Of a stretch of 64,000 nt of DNA, positions 63,109 to 64,000 are shown piece after piece. This stretch comes from Ignavibacteriales bacterium. GTDB lineage: Bacteria; Bacteroidota; Ignavibacteria; Ignavibacteriales; Melioribacteraceae. Position 1 is the stretch's first letter, and each line of letters opens with the position of its first letter. Both the position numbers and the translations under genes were made by a program. Below the pieces are notes generated by a model. The model was not told where the DNA came from and searched no databases. It saw nothing but the letters and a program-made list of their open reading frames with translations. The stretch is taken from contig JACOUS010000003.1 of assembly GCA_016177735.1 (NCBI GenBank), positions 80,883-144,882 on the forward strand. Reading direction: 5' to 3'.

Positions 63109-63120
63109 ACCCCACCTAAA

Positions 63121-63145
63121 TCCTCCCCTTAAAAAAAGGGGAGGA
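63121..63145. terminator. Hairpin between the bacilliredoxin and Rrf2 genes
   Basis: TCCTCCCCTT and its near-complement around an A-rich loop. It could be a terminator or a dispersed palindrome; it sits just upstream of the Rrf2 start. Confidence 0.55.
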
Positions 63146-63165
63146 CTTTAATGGAGAGTGCCAAT

Positions 63166-63636
63166 ATGAAATTTAGCGCACAAGAAGAATACGGTTTACG
63201 ATGCCTACTGCGGATTGCAAAGTTTTATCACGTTGCTAAATCGCTAACAATTCCTGAAATCAGCCGGGCAGAGGGATTGACCGAACACAACACGGGAAAA
63301 ATTCTTCGTGTACTCCGCCTCGATGGATTTCTTACAGCAGAACGCGGACAAATGGGCGGATACACTTTATCGCGTTCCCCCGAACAAATTAAAATCAGCG
63401 ATGTACTTAATGCACTCGGCGGAAGATTGTACGATGATAATTTCTGCCAGGCTCATACCGGCATTACGGATATCTGCACAAACTCAATTGATTGTTCCGT
63501 CAGATCACTCTGGAAAATAATTCAAGATACTGTTGATTCGGTAATCTCAAAAATGACTTTAAAAGATTTGATGGGTCATGAATCATATCTGTTAGAAATT
63601 TCTCACTTCGGAAAAGTTGACGCAGCTAACAATTAA
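63166..63636 (+). CDS. Rrf2 family transcriptional regulator (SufR/IscR-like)
   Basis: 156 aa from the ATG at 63166, behind GGAGA (an ATG at 63151 would add 5 residues). Winged HTH at the N-terminus (MKFSAQEEYGLRCLLRIAKFY, then TIPEISRAEGLTEHNTGKILRVLR), and three Cys in NFCQAHTGITDICTNSIDC (about residues 94-110) that could hold a [2Fe-2S] cluster. As the last gene of the cluster it probably senses Fe-S status and controls suf expression. Confidence 0.88.
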   Translation: MKFSAQEEYGLRCLLRIAKFYHVAKSLTIPEISRAEGLTEHNTGKILRVLRLDGFLTAERGQMGGYTLSRSPEQIKISDVLNALGGRLYDDNFCQAHTGITDICTNSIDCSVRSLWKIIQDTVDSVISKMTLKDLMGHESYLLEISHFGKVDAANN

Positions 63637-63838
63637 AGACGTTATACAAATCTTTTGGTGTAAAAAAATGCAATGAACGGTTTTAAACTGTTCCATCTTT
63701 TTCCCCGTCTCATCCAAATAAATTTTTACATCCACTTAAGAAATTACTCAGCGGCATTTTGCGGCAATTGTAAAACAGATCACGGCATTGAATAATGCTT
63801 TGATATGTAAAAGGTAATTGTTTATTTTTTGCCACGGC

Positions 63839-64000
63839 TGTCCCAAACTTTTTTCTTGACCGCCTAAGTGTATTACTTCAGCAATTCGGTAACAGCACGT
63901 AAACGATCTAAAGGAGTCAAGTAATTTAATGATCCATGGCGACGTTGATAATTATAACGATAAAGAAAACCATTTAACTCTGATGAGAAAGTATCTAAAG
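63839..64000 (-). mobile_element. Insertion sequence end (IS3/IS481-type), truncated by the window
   Basis: The end TGTCCCAAAC at 63839 begins a possible terminal inverted repeat, and the transposase C-terminus follows on the minus strand. The other end lies beyond the window. The ~200 nt between the Rrf2 stop and 63838 hold no supportable gene. Confidence 0.6.
63873..64000 (-). CDS. Transposase C-terminal fragment (DDE, IS3/IS481-type)
   Basis: 42 codons plus the stop are seen, open to the window edge on the minus strand. The sequence RYNYQRRHGSLNYLTPLDRL is the typical C-terminal motif of IS3/IS481-type transposases, after the third catalytic residue. It ends with TAA 33 nt inside the IS end. 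The rest of the gene is outside this window. Confidence 0.8.
   Translation of the reverse strand, partial: LDTFSSELNGFLYRYNYQRRHGSLNYLTPLDRLRAVTELLK

Overview
The window is low-GC DNA from a bacterium of the Ignavibacteria/Chlorobi/Bacteroidota (FCB) group. The main clue is the type IX secretion C-terminal sorting domain, with its NYPNPFNPSTTI-type linker, in the first genes. The style of the housekeeping genes and the many small palindromic repeats agree with this. No rRNA or CRISPR is present, so the placement is an inference from gene families.

Layout. (1) 1-15517 is chromosome: the tail of one T9SS-sorted protein and a complete second one, MgtE, tRNA-Arg(CCT), a fluoride module (CrcB + DUF190), enolase, glutamine synthetase, an EamA exporter, a macro-domain hydrolase, a Rossmann-fold dehydrogenase-like protein, a PTS-IIA-like protein, HisRS and an RlmB/TrmH-type rRNA methyltransferase. 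(2) About 15518-56545 is a ~41 kb Mu-like transposable prophage. (3) About 56546-63640 is chromosome again: a sufB-C-D-S-T iron-sulfur assembly cluster with a bacilliredoxin and an Rrf2 regulator. (4) From about 63839 to the end lies the end of an insertion sequence.

The prophage has three transcription blocks. A minus-strand block (35.5 -> 15.7 kb) encodes the gpI-like protease/scaffold, a DUF2190 protein, a lambda gpE-type capsid protein, DUF1320, lysis genes, tail tube, tape measure and tail-tip/fibre proteins. A plus-strand block (35.6 -> 43.9 kb) encodes a holin-like protein, small and large terminase, a DUF935 portal, a MuF protein with a C-terminal nuclease-like domain, gpG and two DNA methyltransferases, one of them internally deleted. 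A plus-strand early block (44.7 -> 56.0 kb), divergent from a repressor, encodes a DDE transposase, a MuB-like ATPase, Gam, gp16/GemA, a Mor-like activator and many small proteins. Unlike Mu, the transposition genes are internal and are transcribed outward toward the right end.

The most unusual items are: a nested, alternatively pairing RNA structure just after the last early gene (56065-56186); six copies of an AAAGTGAC motif near the right end; a Hint (intein/BIL-like) domain inside the tail protein; a three-gene set (exported protein, multi-TM protein, membrane-anchored LuxR-type regulator) directly before the transposase; a single-gene cassette ending in an attC-like hairpin; a small radical SAM protein; and several families of palindromic repeats that have entered coding sequence or supply ribosome-binding sites, in both host and phage. 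All product calls come from reading motifs; no database search was run.
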